The notes below the pieces were generated by a model. The model saw nothing but the letters and a program-made list of their open reading frames with translations. It searched no databases and was not told the DNA's origin. Positions 55,052 through 64,000 of a stretch of DNA of 64,000 nt are shown here, in pieces; position 1 is the stretch's first letter, and each line of letters begins with the position of its first letter. This DNA comes from Flavobacterium haoranii (GTDB taxonomy: Bacteria; Bacteroidota; Bacteroidia; Flavobacteriales; Flavobacteriaceae), in the NCBI GenBank assembly GCA_003246205.1, contig QKBC01000014.1, positions 31,666 to 95,665 on the forward strand, written 5' to 3'. The translations under genes were made by a program, and so were the position numbers.

Positions 55052-55674
55052 TTCCGGCACAATATTTCCGAAACAACAGCTATTCTATTACCGAAACGGT
55101 AAAACCAATTGTACCTAGTGAAGTACCAACTAATGCTCCAATTGTAACACCAGCAAAAGTTGAGTCGAAAATTCCAGATAAAATTATAGTTTCTAGTTCC
55201 AATATTGATCAACAATCAAATGTTTCTGCACTTTCTTTGGCAAGTATTAAAGCCAGAAAAGAATTAGAAGCGAAACAACAGCATCAGGCAAAAACAGTCG
55301 GTGAACTTCCAAAGGAAAAATTTAGCGAAACTGATATGCTGTTACAGTGGAATAAATTTGCGCAAAGGTTAACAGACCAAGGCAAAAAACTTATGGCCAC
55401 TTATATGCAAATGAACGATCCTATTCTGGAAGAAACTACTATAAAATTAGAACTTCCGAATGAAAGTACTAAAGAAGATTTTTTACAAGGATCTAATGAG
55501 TTATTGGGATATCTAAGAGGTAAATTACACAACCACGACATTACTATAGAAGTAATTGTGAATGAAAGCACGGAAAATAAATATGCCTTTACTCCTATAG
55601 AAAAATTTGAAAAACTCAAAGAACTCAATCCGAATATTGAATTATTGAAAAAAATGTTTGACTTAGATATATAA
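55036..55674 (+). CDS. dnaX: Tau-specific C-terminal part of DnaX (-1 frame)
   Basis: From the slippery site the -1 frame is open to 55674 (about 212 residues) with no own start: a Pro/Val/Ser-rich linker, then a folded tau end (SETDMLLQWNKFAQRLTDQG, EETTIKLELPNE, ELNPNIELLKKMFDLDI). The joined product would be about 569 residues, normal for tau. It lets the clamp loader bind the helicase and polymerase. Confidence 0.8.
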   Translation, partial: AKSYIVPAQYFRNNSYSITETVKPIVPSEVPTNAPIVTPAKVESKIPDKIIVSSSNIDQQSNVSALSLASIKARKELEAKQQHQAKTVGELPKEKFSETDMLLQWNKFAQRLTDQGKKLMATYMQMNDPILEETTIKLELPNESTKEDFLQGSNELLGYLRGKLHNHDITIEVIVNESTENKYAFTPIEKFEKLKELNPNIELLKKMFDLDI

Positions 55675-55706
55675 AAAAAGGAGCTTTATTATAAAGCTCC
55701 TTTTTT
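55674..55706. terminator. Bidirectional terminator
   Basis: AAAAAAGGAGCTTTAT / ATAAAGCTCCTTTTTT between dnaX and the convergent surface-protein gene. Confidence 0.9.
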
Positions 55707-55723
55707 ATTTTAAAATATATAAA

Positions 55724-57115
55724 TTAGTTAACCAATTCTACTATTAAATTAGCGCTTAAAACTTTTGTATCTGCATCTGACATACTTGAAGATACGGTAA
55801 TTCCTTGATAAGACGTCAAATTAACATATTTAGTAAATGTCATCGTTTTAGTCTCTGCGTTTGCAATTGTTATATAAGTTCTGGTTCCCGGAATTTCTGC
55901 TCCCCAAATACCTAAATAGAAATAAGGAGTAATTGCAGGACCATTAGTTTTTTGAAGTGTAATTGAATATGTTACTTTGAAAACTCCTACTCTTGTTTGG
56001 TTTTGTATTGCCGTATAAGATAAGTTCAAGTTCTGAGAAGCTCCTAAAACATCAAAAGATAAAATACCGCTATATAAGTTATAAGGATTTGTGTATTTGA
56101 AAATTTCTCCATAAATCTTATATGAATCCATATTTACCCATCTTCCTTTACCATTAGTATCAGAAACCATCACTTTTCCGTTTCCTTGGTTACCATCAAC
56201 CATTTTAATACTTCCTACTACGTGTAATTTTTCATCAGGAGTATTAGTTCCGATTCCTACTCTGGCAGACGAGCTTGAAGAATTTCCTAAGATAACTGCT
56301 TCTTGTTGGCTAGACGTTGCTCTATAACCAATAGCTGTTGACCCCACAGCCGTTGCCATACTGCGGTATCCTACGGCAGTAGAATAAGTTCCGCTTGCTG
56401 TATTGTCAAATCCTAATGAAGTAGAATATGTGCCTAGCGCATCAGAACCATAACCAACTGCAGTTGCATAAGTTGCTTGTGAAGTTGCTGAATTACCAAT
56501 TGCCATAGAATGAGTATCTGACGCTAATGACATATCACCAATAGCATATCCTTTATAACCAAAAGCATTTGCAAAACCTCCAATAGCAACAGAAGAAACG
56601 TTACCTGTAGCATCGGCAAACTGTCCTATGGCTATAGAATTATTCACATTAGCAGATGAATTTAAACCTAACGCAATTCCTCCATTGGGATGGAAATTAG
56701 CTATTTGATCTGAATCTACTTTAAATACTAAAGGATAATAATTATTAGTACCTAAATATTCATTACCGGTGACTAAGGTATTCCCTACCAATTTCCAATC
56801 ATCAATAGAAGCGGCACCGCCTACTGTAGCTAGTCTTTTCCAAACTCCTTCCCAGTAGTAATAACCGGGAGTTACATCTGCATTTGTATTAGTATTATAA
56901 ACTAATAAACTAGTTGCCGGAAAAGGTATAGTAGCGGCATCAACTGTTGATGCTAAACTTACTCTGGGAATTAATAAACCTGAATTGGTACTCTTGATCT
57001 CAAGTATTGAAGAAGCGTCTGGTGTAGTGGTTCCGATACCTACTTGAGAATGTGATTTCACGGTGCTGAATAATAGCATAGCTATACCAGCAAGGCTAAG
57101 TAAATTTCTTTTCAT
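55724..57115 (-). CDS. Secreted protein with YadA-head-like repeats
   Basis: 463 residues: signal peptide (RNLLSLAGIAMLLFSTVKSHSQ), the flavobacterial VGIGTTTPDASSILEIKSTNSGLLIPRVS start, a run of 14-residue-type repeats with SxAxG steps (SVAIGGFANAFG, SMAIGNSATSQA, STAVGYRSMATA, STAIGYRATSS; about 165-280) like the YadA/Hia left-handed head, a second VGIGTNTPDEKLHV segment, and a beta-rich C-terminus. No trimeric anchor and no clear T9SS domain. Probable surface/adhesive protein; its export route is unclear. Confidence 0.8.
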   Translation of the reverse strand: MKRNLLSLAGIAMLLFSTVKSHSQVGIGTTTPDASSILEIKSTNSGLLIPRVSLASTVDAATIPFPATSLLVYNTNTNADVTPGYYYWEGVWKRLATVGGAASIDDWKLVGNTLVTGNEYLGTNNYYPLVFKVDSDQIANFHPNGGIALGLNSSANVNNSIAIGQFADATGNVSSVAIGGFANAFGYKGYAIGDMSLASDTHSMAIGNSATSQATYATAVGYGSDALGTYSTSLGFDNTASGTYSTAVGYRSMATAVGSTAIGYRATSSQQEAVILGNSSSSSARVGIGTNTPDEKLHVVGSIKMVDGNQGNGKVMVSDTNGKGRWVNMDSYKIYGEIFKYTNPYNLYSGILSFDVLGASQNLNLSYTAIQNQTRVGVFKVTYSITLQKTNGPAITPYFYLGIWGAEIPGTRTYITIANAETKTMTFTKYVNLTSYQGITVSSSMSDADTKVLSANLIVELVN

Positions 57116-57216
57116 GTTGTTTTTAAGGTAGATTTGTTGCAGGCAAATTTACTAAAAAAGCTATAACGAAAAGATGATTTTTATCATATTTTTATTAACA
57201 AACAGATAAAATATTG

Positions 57217-58107
57217 TTAAATTCTGCCGTAGTACATTGCCTTGACAATACCATCAGACAATCCGATTTTAGGAACGAAAATTTGACGTGCTCCGCTCCA
57301 TTTCATGGCACTTAGATAAATTCTGGTCGCAGGAATGATCACGTCTGCACGGTCAGGATTTAATCCCAATTCTGCTATCCTTTGTTCGTAGGTCATACTG
57401 TTTAATTTCTGATATTGTGAACTCAAATAAACGTATGACAAAGGTTTATCAGGGTGTTTCTCAGAGAGTTTAAATAATTTATTAATATTCCCTCCGGATC
57501 CTATTAAAGTAATTTCGTCCCAGTCTTTAGTAATTGCTTTGATCCATTTTTCAATTTCTATCCAAACAATTTCAGAAACCATATTATTTAATAATCGGAC
57601 TGTTCCTATTTTAAATGATTTGGATACTACTATTTTTCCACCTGAGAAAAGGGAAAACTCAGTACTACCACCACCAACATCAACATATAAATAGGTTTTT
57701 TCAGAATTAATAAATTGTTTTAAATCTGAAGCAGCAATTATAGTTGCTTCTTTTTTACCATCAATAACATCAATTTTAATATCCGTTTTCTTCTTGATTA
57801 AATCTACAATTTCTTTTCCGTTATAAGCCTCTCTCATAGCAGATGTTGCACAAGCTTTATATTTTTCAACTTTATGCACTTTCATCAATAAATTAAAAGC
57901 TTTCATCGCATCAATCATTCGGGCAACATTTTCTTCTGAAATCTCTCCAACGGTAAAAGCATCTTGTCCCAAGCGAATAGGAACTCTAACTAATGAATTT
58001 TTATTAAACTGTGTTGGATGTCCTTTTTGTTCTACTATATTGATAATCAACAAACGCATGGCATTTGAACCAATATCTATAGCAGCATATTTCTTTATTG
58101 TAATCAT
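57217..58107 (-). CDS. Ppx/GppA family exopolyphosphatase
   Basis: 296 residues with actin-fold ATPase motifs: AAIDIGSNAMRLLI (phosphate 1), YVDVGGGSTEFSLF (phosphate 2), IGSGGNINKL, VIIPATRIYLSAM. Lies 8 bases downstream of ppk1, so polyphosphate synthesis and breakdown share a transcript. Confidence 0.93.
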   Translation of the reverse strand: MITIKKYAAIDIGSNAMRLLIINIVEQKGHPTQFNKNSLVRVPIRLGQDAFTVGEISEENVARMIDAMKAFNLLMKVHKVEKYKACATSAMREAYNGKEIVDLIKKKTDIKIDVIDGKKEATIIAASDLKQFINSEKTYLYVDVGGGSTEFSLFSGGKIVVSKSFKIGTVRLLNNMVSEIVWIEIEKWIKAITKDWDEITLIGSGGNINKLFKLSEKHPDKPLSYVYLSSQYQKLNSMTYEQRIAELGLNPDRADVIIPATRIYLSAMKWSGARQIFVPKIGLSDGIVKAMYYGRI

Positions 58108-58115
58108 TAAGTATA

Positions 58116-60230
58116 TTATATCTTTTCAGTAATAACTTCTAATTTATTTTGATAATATCTATAGGTTTCCTGTTGAGACCTGAATAATTTTTCTTCTCCT
58201 CTTTTACGGTATCTGTTCTTGAGATCATCCGACTGTATCCTGGCTTTTACATTAGCTTTCCAGCCTATTTCAAAAATTTCGATTAATTCTTGTTTTATAC
58301 CTTCATCATATATAGGGCAAGTCACTTCTACTCTGGAATCTAAATTTCGCGTCATAAAATCAGCTGAAGAAATAAATATGTCCGGATTACCGTCATTTGC
58401 AAAAATATAAAGCCTTGCATGTTCTAAATAGTTATCTACAATACTAATAGCTTCTATATTTTCACTCATTCCTTCAACTCCGGGAGCTATACAGCAAATA
58501 CCTCTCACAATTAACTGAATCTTCACTCCTGCTCTACTGGCATCGTAAAGTTTATCGATCATTTTAAAATCGGACAAACTATTCATTTTTAGCTTTATGT
58601 AAGCTTCTTTTCCTGAAATTGCGTTTAAAATTTCACGTTCAATTAACTTATTGAATTTTGATCTGGTATAATGAGGTGAAACAAATAAATGCTTATATCG
58701 ATGTACTTTATAATTAACTTCAAAAAAATCAAAAACTTTAGAAACATCTTTTAAAATAGCTGAATCAGCAGTAAAAAGCGTTAAATCAGTATAAACTTTT
58801 GCCGTACTTTCATTAAAATTCCCTGTGGAAATAAATCCGTAACGCTTTACTTTTCCGTCTTCAATTCTGTCTATTACACATATTTTACTGTGAACTTTCA
58901 GTCCTTTTACTCCAAAAATAAGCTCAATGCCTTCAGTTTGCATCTGTTCGGCATAATAAATATTACTGGCCTCATCAAAACGAGCCTGTAATTCTATCTG
59001 TACGGTAACTTTCTTACCATTTTTAGCCGCATTAACCAGTGAACTGATGATCTGAGAATTATTTGCCAATCGGTATAATGTTATTTTGATAGACATTACT
59101 TTTGGATCCAAAGCTGCTTCTCTTAAAAATTTAACTACATAAGAAAAGGATTGATAAGGAGCATTGAGTAAATAATCTTTTTCTCTTATTTTTTGCAACA
59201 TACTTCCTTCAATCTCTAATCCCGGAATCGGTAGTGGTGTATTAGGCTTATAAAGAAGATCATATCTTCCCAAATTAGGAAAACTCATATAATCTCTTCT
59301 GTTGTGATAACGTCCACCAGGAATAATACTATCTGAACTATCAATTTTCATACGATCTAATAAGAACGTAAGAAAATCTTTTTCAATAGCTTGGTCATAC
59401 ACAAAACGAACCGGTTCTCCTACTCTACGTTCCTTAACACTATCTGATATCTTTTCAATAAAACTCTTACTTAGGTCACTATCGAATTCGAGCTGAGCAT
59501 CTCGGGTAATCTTGATCATGTGAGCTGAAATATTTTCGTACTCAAAAATATTAAAGATATAATCTAAATTAAGACGGATAACGTCATCTAATAGAATAAC
59601 ATACTGCTTTTCATTATTAGAAGGTAAAACGACAAAACGATTGACTGTATTCGGAATTTCAACTACCGCATATCGAACTTCTTTTTTAGGAATAAAACTA
59701 TCGATCAACGATGTTTTTTTCGGTTTCATTTCCAAACGCACTGCTAAATATCCGGCCGTATCTTTTAATAAAGGAAACTCATTCAAATCATTTAGCATGA
59801 TGGTCACTACTGCCGGACTGACTTTTTGAATAAAATATTCATGCAAAAAGTTCCTTTGTTCTTTAGAAACTTCTTTTTCATTAATAATGAAAATGTTCTC
59901 TTTCTGAAGTTTTTGCTCTATTTCGCTTAAAATGCGTAAACTTTCCGATTGTTGTTCAATAACAATATCGGTAATTTCTTTTAAAAGCTCTGTTGCTGAT
60001 ATACCGCCTAAAACCTTCTCCGAATTAATTTTTTTATCATTCTTCATACGTCTAATAGCGGCATAACGAACTCTGAAAAATTCATCTAAATTATTCGAAA
60101 ATATTCCTAGAAATCGCAATCTGTCTAATAAAGGTACCGTTTCGTCTGCGGCTTCTTGCAGTACTCTGGCATTAAAAGTTAACCAACTCTTCTCTCGGTC
60201 AATATAAAAATTATGATGCGTGTTGTTCAT
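58116..60230 (-). CDS. ppk1: Polyphosphate kinase 1
   Basis: Transfers the ATP gamma-phosphate to polyphosphate. 704 residues: N-terminal NxDREKSWLTFNARVL helix domain, head domain, and two C-terminal phospholipase-D-like halves with GLKVHSKICVI (autophosphorylated His of VHxK) and YLEHARLYIFAND. Overlaps the end of sixA by 20 bases; ppx follows. Confidence 0.96.
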   Translation of the reverse strand: MNNTHHNFYIDREKSWLTFNARVLQEAADETVPLLDRLRFLGIFSNNLDEFFRVRYAAIRRMKNDKKINSEKVLGGISATELLKEITDIVIEQQSESLRILSEIEQKLQKENIFIINEKEVSKEQRNFLHEYFIQKVSPAVVTIMLNDLNEFPLLKDTAGYLAVRLEMKPKKTSLIDSFIPKKEVRYAVVEIPNTVNRFVVLPSNNEKQYVILLDDVIRLNLDYIFNIFEYENISAHMIKITRDAQLEFDSDLSKSFIEKISDSVKERRVGEPVRFVYDQAIEKDFLTFLLDRMKIDSSDSIIPGGRYHNRRDYMSFPNLGRYDLLYKPNTPLPIPGLEIEGSMLQKIREKDYLLNAPYQSFSYVVKFLREAALDPKVMSIKITLYRLANNSQIISSLVNAAKNGKKVTVQIELQARFDEASNIYYAEQMQTEGIELIFGVKGLKVHSKICVIDRIEDGKVKRYGFISTGNFNESTAKVYTDLTLFTADSAILKDVSKVFDFFEVNYKVHRYKHLFVSPHYTRSKFNKLIEREILNAISGKEAYIKLKMNSLSDFKMIDKLYDASRAGVKIQLIVRGICCIAPGVEGMSENIEAISIVDNYLEHARLYIFANDGNPDIFISSADFMTRNLDSRVEVTCPIYDEGIKQELIEIFEIGWKANVKARIQSDDLKNRYRKRGEEKLFRSQQETYRYYQNKLEVITEKI

Positions 60231-60714
60231 GCTTAAAATGACTTGGGAAAACTGTTTTTTTTGTCCTACCTTTTTCTAGATTCTTCCAATCATCAGTATC
60301 AAATTCTAATAAAACGACTCCTGATGTAGGAACATTATCTATAAACTGGTCCCCAAATTTATTAACAAATTTTGTAATGGCATCATTATGACCAAAAAGA
60401 ATTAAATTATCATAAGTATTTGAACAGTTTTTAACGGTTCGCTCTAAAGCAGCCTCATCAAATGTGTATAAATCTTCTTTTAAAACTATTGTATCTAAAG
60501 GTATTTGTAAATGATGCGAAAATATTGTAGCAGTCTCTTTAGCTCTCTTTGCAACACTACTCCAGGCAACATAGGTATCAGGTAAATATTTAACTAATTC
60601 AGTAGAAACTAAATGAGCATCTTTTATCCCACGTTGAGAAAGCGGACGATCAATATCATTTAAAGGTGTCTCCCAACTTGATTTTGAGTGACGAATTATA
60701 ACTAAATTTTTCAT
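60211..60714 (-). CDS. SixA-type histidine phosphatase
   Basis: 167 residues of the phosphoglycerate-mutase-like branch: RHSKSSWE (RHG-type His; Gly replaced by Ser, as in many SixA proteins), RPLSQRG, SSVAKRAKETA and LFGHNDAITKF. Overlaps ppk1, giving a sixA-ppk1-ppx operon. In E. coli SixA acts on phospho-His in the phosphotransferase system; the target here is unknown. Confidence 0.9.
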   Translation of the reverse strand: MKNLVIIRHSKSSWETPLNDIDRPLSQRGIKDAHLVSTELVKYLPDTYVAWSSVAKRAKETATIFSHHLQIPLDTIVLKEDLYTFDEAALERTVKNCSNTYDNLILFGHNDAITKFVNKFGDQFIDNVPTSGVVLLEFDTDDWKNLEKGRTKKTVFPSHFKHEQHAS

Positions 60715-61129
60715 AACAGATTGTATTTCGTTTTTTACTTATAAAAACAAATTAGCTTTATAAAGTAACGTCTTTTTTTTGAGACTTACTACTATTAAAA
60801 TGATAATTAAAAGTTAATTCATAGATTTTTTATTTCTTTTCATCGAAAAAAATAACTTTTAGTAAAATGAATGGAACTTTATTAACTACTTTAGTTCTGT
60901 AATTACAAAAAAACGCTCCCTACGTTTGAACTTAAATTCTCCTTTGTGATGAATTATTTTTTAAATACTGCGAATTAAGCACTTACTTAATTTTTTATTA
61001 TTAACCGTCCCTATTTTTAATTTTTTTTAACCTCCTCCCCATTTTTAAATTGTGGACTGAATTTTTAGTCCGCCAAACTTTACCTATCTGAATTTTTGGA
61101 ACTCAAATGTTTAACAAAAAGTAGAGGTT
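60715..61129. other. Intergenic region, 415 bases
   Basis: Very AT-rich, no ORF of credible coding content. A short hairpin (GGACT, 8-base loop, AGTCC, 61053-61070) precedes the giant-protein gene. I do not see a consensus TAnnTTTG box close to its ATG. Confidence 0.5.
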
Positions 61130-64000
61130 ATGAAAGCAAAAATTACGCTATTGCTGTTAGTTATTGCTATTGGGATTAAAACGTCTCATGCTCAATTTTC
61201 TCCCGATAGACCTGATTTAAGGTTGTGTGGAACTGCTCCTAATTATTACTTAGATTACTTTAACTGTACATCTAATAATTACACATTAGATAATGTTTTT
61301 TTAAGCTTAACTGATGTAAATGGTGTTCCACTTGATGATACAACATGTACACCTGGTACTTCACATACCATGTATATAATGTTGAATTATACTTCAAATT
61401 CTAATAGTAATATTTATCATGCAAGAATGTTTGCCGATTTAATCATTGATGGAGTAACAACTTCAATTAATGTAAATTTCGGAACTGTTTCGCCCGGTAT
61501 AGGGCAACGATTGTTATACGGTCCTTTTACGTGGATCTGTGGACAAGAAATTATACTTAGCGATATATTAATCGTGTGGAAAACATCCGGGGATGACACA
61601 GAACTAGTACCTTATGATTGTAGTTCCTATAGCAAATCTCAATGTGAATTACCAGGAGGTGTTGTTGTTACAGCTCCTCTTGCCGTCCAGTTCACATACA
61701 ATGGTTGTACTAATGGAAACCAATCTACAATTCAGTTCGATTCAACCACTACAGGAGGAGTTCCACCTTATTCTTATGCTTGGGACTTTAATTCCGATGG
61801 AATAATTGACAGTACAGTAGAAAACCCTGTTTACACATACGATACAACAACCAGTAATTCAGCTACTTTAACGGTAATGGATTCCAATGGTTTATCCAAT
61901 ACGTATACACTGGCAATTGTATATCCGGATGAATTAAATATCAATGTCAATATTCAAAATTTAGATTGTTCGCCTGGATCCACTGCTTCTATTGATATAA
62001 CAGTTACAGGAGGAACAGCTCCATATACTTATGTATGGAATACTGGAGATACAACTGAAGATTTGTCTGGTTTAGATGTTGGAACGTATTCTGTTACTGT
62101 AACTGATGCAATTGGATGTACTAAAAATTATAGTACTACAATTTCTCCTATTATTTGTTGTCAATTTGAAGTTACCTGCCCTACTTTTCCTAGTCAATCA
62201 CTTCAGTGCTACGATTTACTTCCTCCCGAAGGAACCATAACCGAATCTGAATTTGAAGCTCTTGGAGACGGAAACGGAATTATTGGCGATAATCCTTGTG
62301 GAATAATAGAAATTATAGCGACTAATAGTCCTTATGCCGGTTGTAATACCAATATAACAAGAACGTATACAATAACTGAGTATCAAGACGATAATTCAAA
62401 CGGAATTAGAGATGTCGGAGAAAATACTGTTTTAAATACGACATCTTGTAATCAAACTATATTAATAAATGATACTACTGCTCCGGCTATCGATGTGACA
62501 GCTAATGATATGACCGTGGAATGTGACGGTAATGGAAACACTGCTCAGTTACAAAACTGGTTGGCTGCTAACGGTGGTGCTTCAGCTTCCGATGATTGTT
62601 CCAATGTAAGCTGGTCTAATGATTATGCCGCTTTATCCACTCAATGTGGTGCTACTGGTTCGGTTCTGGTAACTTTCACCGCTACTGATGATTGTGGTAA
62701 CAGTGCTACTACTTCGGCTACTTTCACCATTCAGGATACTACTGCTCCGGCTATCGATGTGACAGCTAATGATATGACTGTGGAATGTGACGGTAATGGA
62801 AACACTACTCAGTTACAAAACTGGTTGGCGGTTAACGGTGGCGCTTCGTCTTCCGATGATTGTTCCAATGTAAGCTGGTCTAATGATTATGCCGCTTTAT
62901 CCACTCAATGTGGTGCTACAGGTTCAGTTTTAGTGACTTTTACCGCTACTGATGATTGTGGTAACAGTGCTTCCACTTCGGCTACTTTCACCATTCAGGA
63001 TACTACTGCTCCGACTATCGATGTGACAGCTAATGATATGACTGTGGAATGTGACGGTTTGGGCAATACAAATCAACTTCAGGCTTGGCTTAATGCCAAC
63101 GGCGGGGCTTCGTCTTCTGATGATTGTTCCAATGTAAGCTGGTCTAACGATTATACCGCTTTATCCACTCAATGTGGTGCTACTGGTTCGGTTCTGGTAA
63201 CTTTCACCGCTACTGATGATTGTGGTAACAGTGCTACTACTTCCGCTACTTTCACCATTCAGGATACTACTGCTCCGGCTATCGATGTGACAGCTAATGA
63301 TATGACCGTGGAATGTGACGGTAATGGAAACACTACTCAGTTACAAAACTGGTTGGCGGTTAACGGTGGCGCTTCGTCTTCTGATGATTGTTCCAATGTA
63401 AGCTGGTCTAACGATTATTCCGCTTTATCCACTCAATGTGGTGCTACTGGTTCGGTTCTGGTAACTTTTACCGCTACTGATGATTGTGGTAACAGTACTA
63501 CTACTTCCGCTACTTTCACCATTCAGGATACTACTGCTCCAACTATCGATGTGACAGCTAACGATATGACCGTGGAATGTGACGGCAATGGAAACACTAC
63601 TCAATTACAAAACTGGTTGGCTGCTAACGGTGGCGCTTCGTCTTCCGATGATTGTTCCAATGTAAGCTGGTCTAACGATTATACCGCTTTATCCACTCAA
63701 TGTGGTGCTACTGGTTCAGTTCTGGTAACTTTCACCGCTACTGATGATTGTGGTAACAGTACTACTACTTCAGCTACTTTCACCATTCAGGATACTACTG
63801 CTCCGACTATCGATGTAACGGCTAACGATATGACCGTGGAATGTGACGGTAATGGAAACACTGCTCAGTTACAAAACTGGTTGGCTTCTAATGGCGACGC
63901 TTCGTCTTCTGATGATTGTTCCAATGTAAGCTGGTCTAACGATTATTCCGCTTTATCCACTCAATGTGGTGCTACTGGTTCGGTTCTGGTAACTTTTACC
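61130..64000 (+). CDS. Giant secreted protein with PKD-like, SprB-type and HYR-like repeats (runs off the window)
   Basis: At least 957 residues, open to the window end. A signal peptide (KAKITLLLLVIAIGIKTSHAQ) gives export. Then a Cys-bearing N-terminal region, a PKD-like domain (about 205-265; AWDFNSDGIIDS), a SprB-type repeat (about 290-335; GGTAPYTYVWNTGDTTEDLS), a linker (FEVTCPTFPSQSLQCYDLLP region) and six HYR-like repeats from residue 448. Very probably a T9SS cargo with a C-terminal gliding-associated domain beyond the window, acting as a surface adhesin. The start is the only in-frame ATG before the signal peptide. Confidence 0.9.
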   Translation, partial: MKAKITLLLLVIAIGIKTSHAQFSPDRPDLRLCGTAPNYYLDYFNCTSNNYTLDNVFLSLTDVNGVPLDDTTCTPGTSHTMYIMLNYTSNSNSNIYHARMFADLIIDGVTTSINVNFGTVSPGIGQRLLYGPFTWICGQEIILSDILIVWKTSGDDTELVPYDCSSYSKSQCELPGGVVVTAPLAVQFTYNGCTNGNQSTIQFDSTTTGGVPPYSYAWDFNSDGIIDSTVENPVYTYDTTTSNSATLTVMDSNGLSNTYTLAIVYPDELNINVNIQNLDCSPGSTASIDITVTGGTAPYTYVWNTGDTTEDLSGLDVGTYSVTVTDAIGCTKNYSTTISPIICCQFEVTCPTFPSQSLQCYDLLPPEGTITESEFEALGDGNGIIGDNPCGIIEIIATNSPYAGCNTNITRTYTITEYQDDNSNGIRDVGENTVLNTTSCNQTILINDTTAPAIDVTANDMTVECDGNGNTAQLQNWLAANGGASASDDCSNVSWSNDYAALSTQCGATGSVLVTFTATDDCGNSATTSATFTIQDTTAPAIDVTANDMTVECDGNGNTTQLQNWLAVNGGASSSDDCSNVSWSNDYAALSTQCGATGSVLVTFTATDDCGNSASTSATFTIQDTTAPTIDVTANDMTVECDGLGNTNQLQAWLNANGGASSSDDCSNVSWSNDYTALSTQCGATGSVLVTFTATDDCGNSATTSATFTIQDTTAPAIDVTANDMTVECDGNGNTTQLQNWLAVNGGASSSDDCSNVSWSNDYSALSTQCGATGSVLVTFTATDDCGNSTTTSATFTIQDTTAPTIDVTANDMTVECDGNGNTTQLQNWLAANGGASSSDDCSNVSWSNDYTALSTQCGATGSVLVTFTATDDCGNSTTTSATFTIQDTTAPTIDVTANDMTVECDGNGNTAQLQNWLASNGDASSSDDCSNVSWSNDYSALSTQCGATGSVLVTFT
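62471..64000 (+). repeat. 264-base tandem repeats (88 residues) encoding HYR-like domains
   Basis: Copies begin at 62471, 62735, 62999, 63263, 63527 and 63791 (last partial), exactly 264 bases apart. Each codes for DTTAPxIDVTANDMTVECDG, then a tryptophan-containing middle, DDCSNVSWSND, STQCGATGSVLVTFTATDDCGNS, with four cysteines. DNA identity between copies is very high, with copy 3 diverged only in its middle (about 63058-63115). Confidence 0.95.

Noticed and set aside
54898..55215. 105-residue minus-strand ORF across the dnaX frameshift
   Set aside because: It is antisense to dnaX and has no recognisable features; the sense frames carry clear DnaX sequence.
62471..64000. CRISPR or intergenic tandem repeat array
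   Set aside because: The 264-base repeats keep one open frame and encode HYR-like domains, with no short direct repeats or spacers.

Overview
The window is AT-rich chromosomal DNA from a member of the Bacteroidota, very probably family Flavobacteriaceae (Flavobacterium or a close relative). The evidence is a PorX-type PglZ response regulator of the type IX secretion system (T9SS), a secreted hydrolase with a T9SS C-terminal sorting domain, a SprB-repeat/HYR giant secreted protein, a fused LpxC/FabZ, a fused CzcA-TolC efflux pump, and repeated use of the Bacteroidota promoter (TTG, about 19 bases, TAnnTTTG) instead of -35/-10 boxes.

Layout. 1-2.7 kb: start of a histidine operon (hisG-hisD-hisC, minus strand), preceded by a 17-residue leader peptide with four consecutive His codons and a Rho-independent attenuator. 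2.7-9.4 kb: a ferritin-like/VIT1 metal transporter and a CzcA-type RND pump fused to its own TolC, with a lipoprotein adaptor. 9.4-14.6 kb: a compact six-gene operon, thioredoxin - ApbE flavin transferase - DUF4266 lipoprotein - DUF3570 outer-membrane-like protein - OmpR-type regulator - sensor kinase. 15-17.7 kb: PAP2 phosphatase and an LTA-synthase-type sulfatase. Direct repeats of CTTAAG with an exact 11-base period lie upstream of the RND gene, the thioredoxin operon and the sulfatase operon, which suggests one two-component regulon.

17.8-27.9 kb: envelope and central genes on the minus strand (VWA-like membrane protein, fabG, sucD, second lpxD, efp, lpxA, lpxC/fabZ, lpxD, HD hydrolase). 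28-40.5 kb: mostly plus-strand housekeeping genes (porX, tsaE, HAD hydrolase, alanine dehydrogenase, tRNA-Val, MFS exporter, aroB, speA, deoxyhypusine-synthase-like gene), with convergent proline dehydrogenase. 40.5-43.5 kb: DinB, Lrp, M14 peptidase and an XRE regulator; the 311-base gap between the last two holds seven palindromic operators, several of which contain the -7 promoter box.

44-45.6 kb: a small accessory patch, two orphan genes separated by structured spacers with inverted GTT(G/A)TACGCA-like ends, resembling a gene cassette. 45.6-52.2 kb: spermidine-synthase-like gene, kdsB, RecD-like helicase, DUF3822, rsmD, GNAT and the RNase P RNA, whose 3' end overlaps the GNAT stop codon. 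52.3-60.7 kb: T9SS-targeted alpha/beta hydrolase, dnaX interrupted at an A10G slippery run (probably programmed frameshifting making gamma and tau), a YadA-head-like surface protein, and ppx/ppk1/sixA. 61.1 kb to the end: a partial giant secreted protein with near-identical 264-base (88-residue) HYR-like repeats running off the window.
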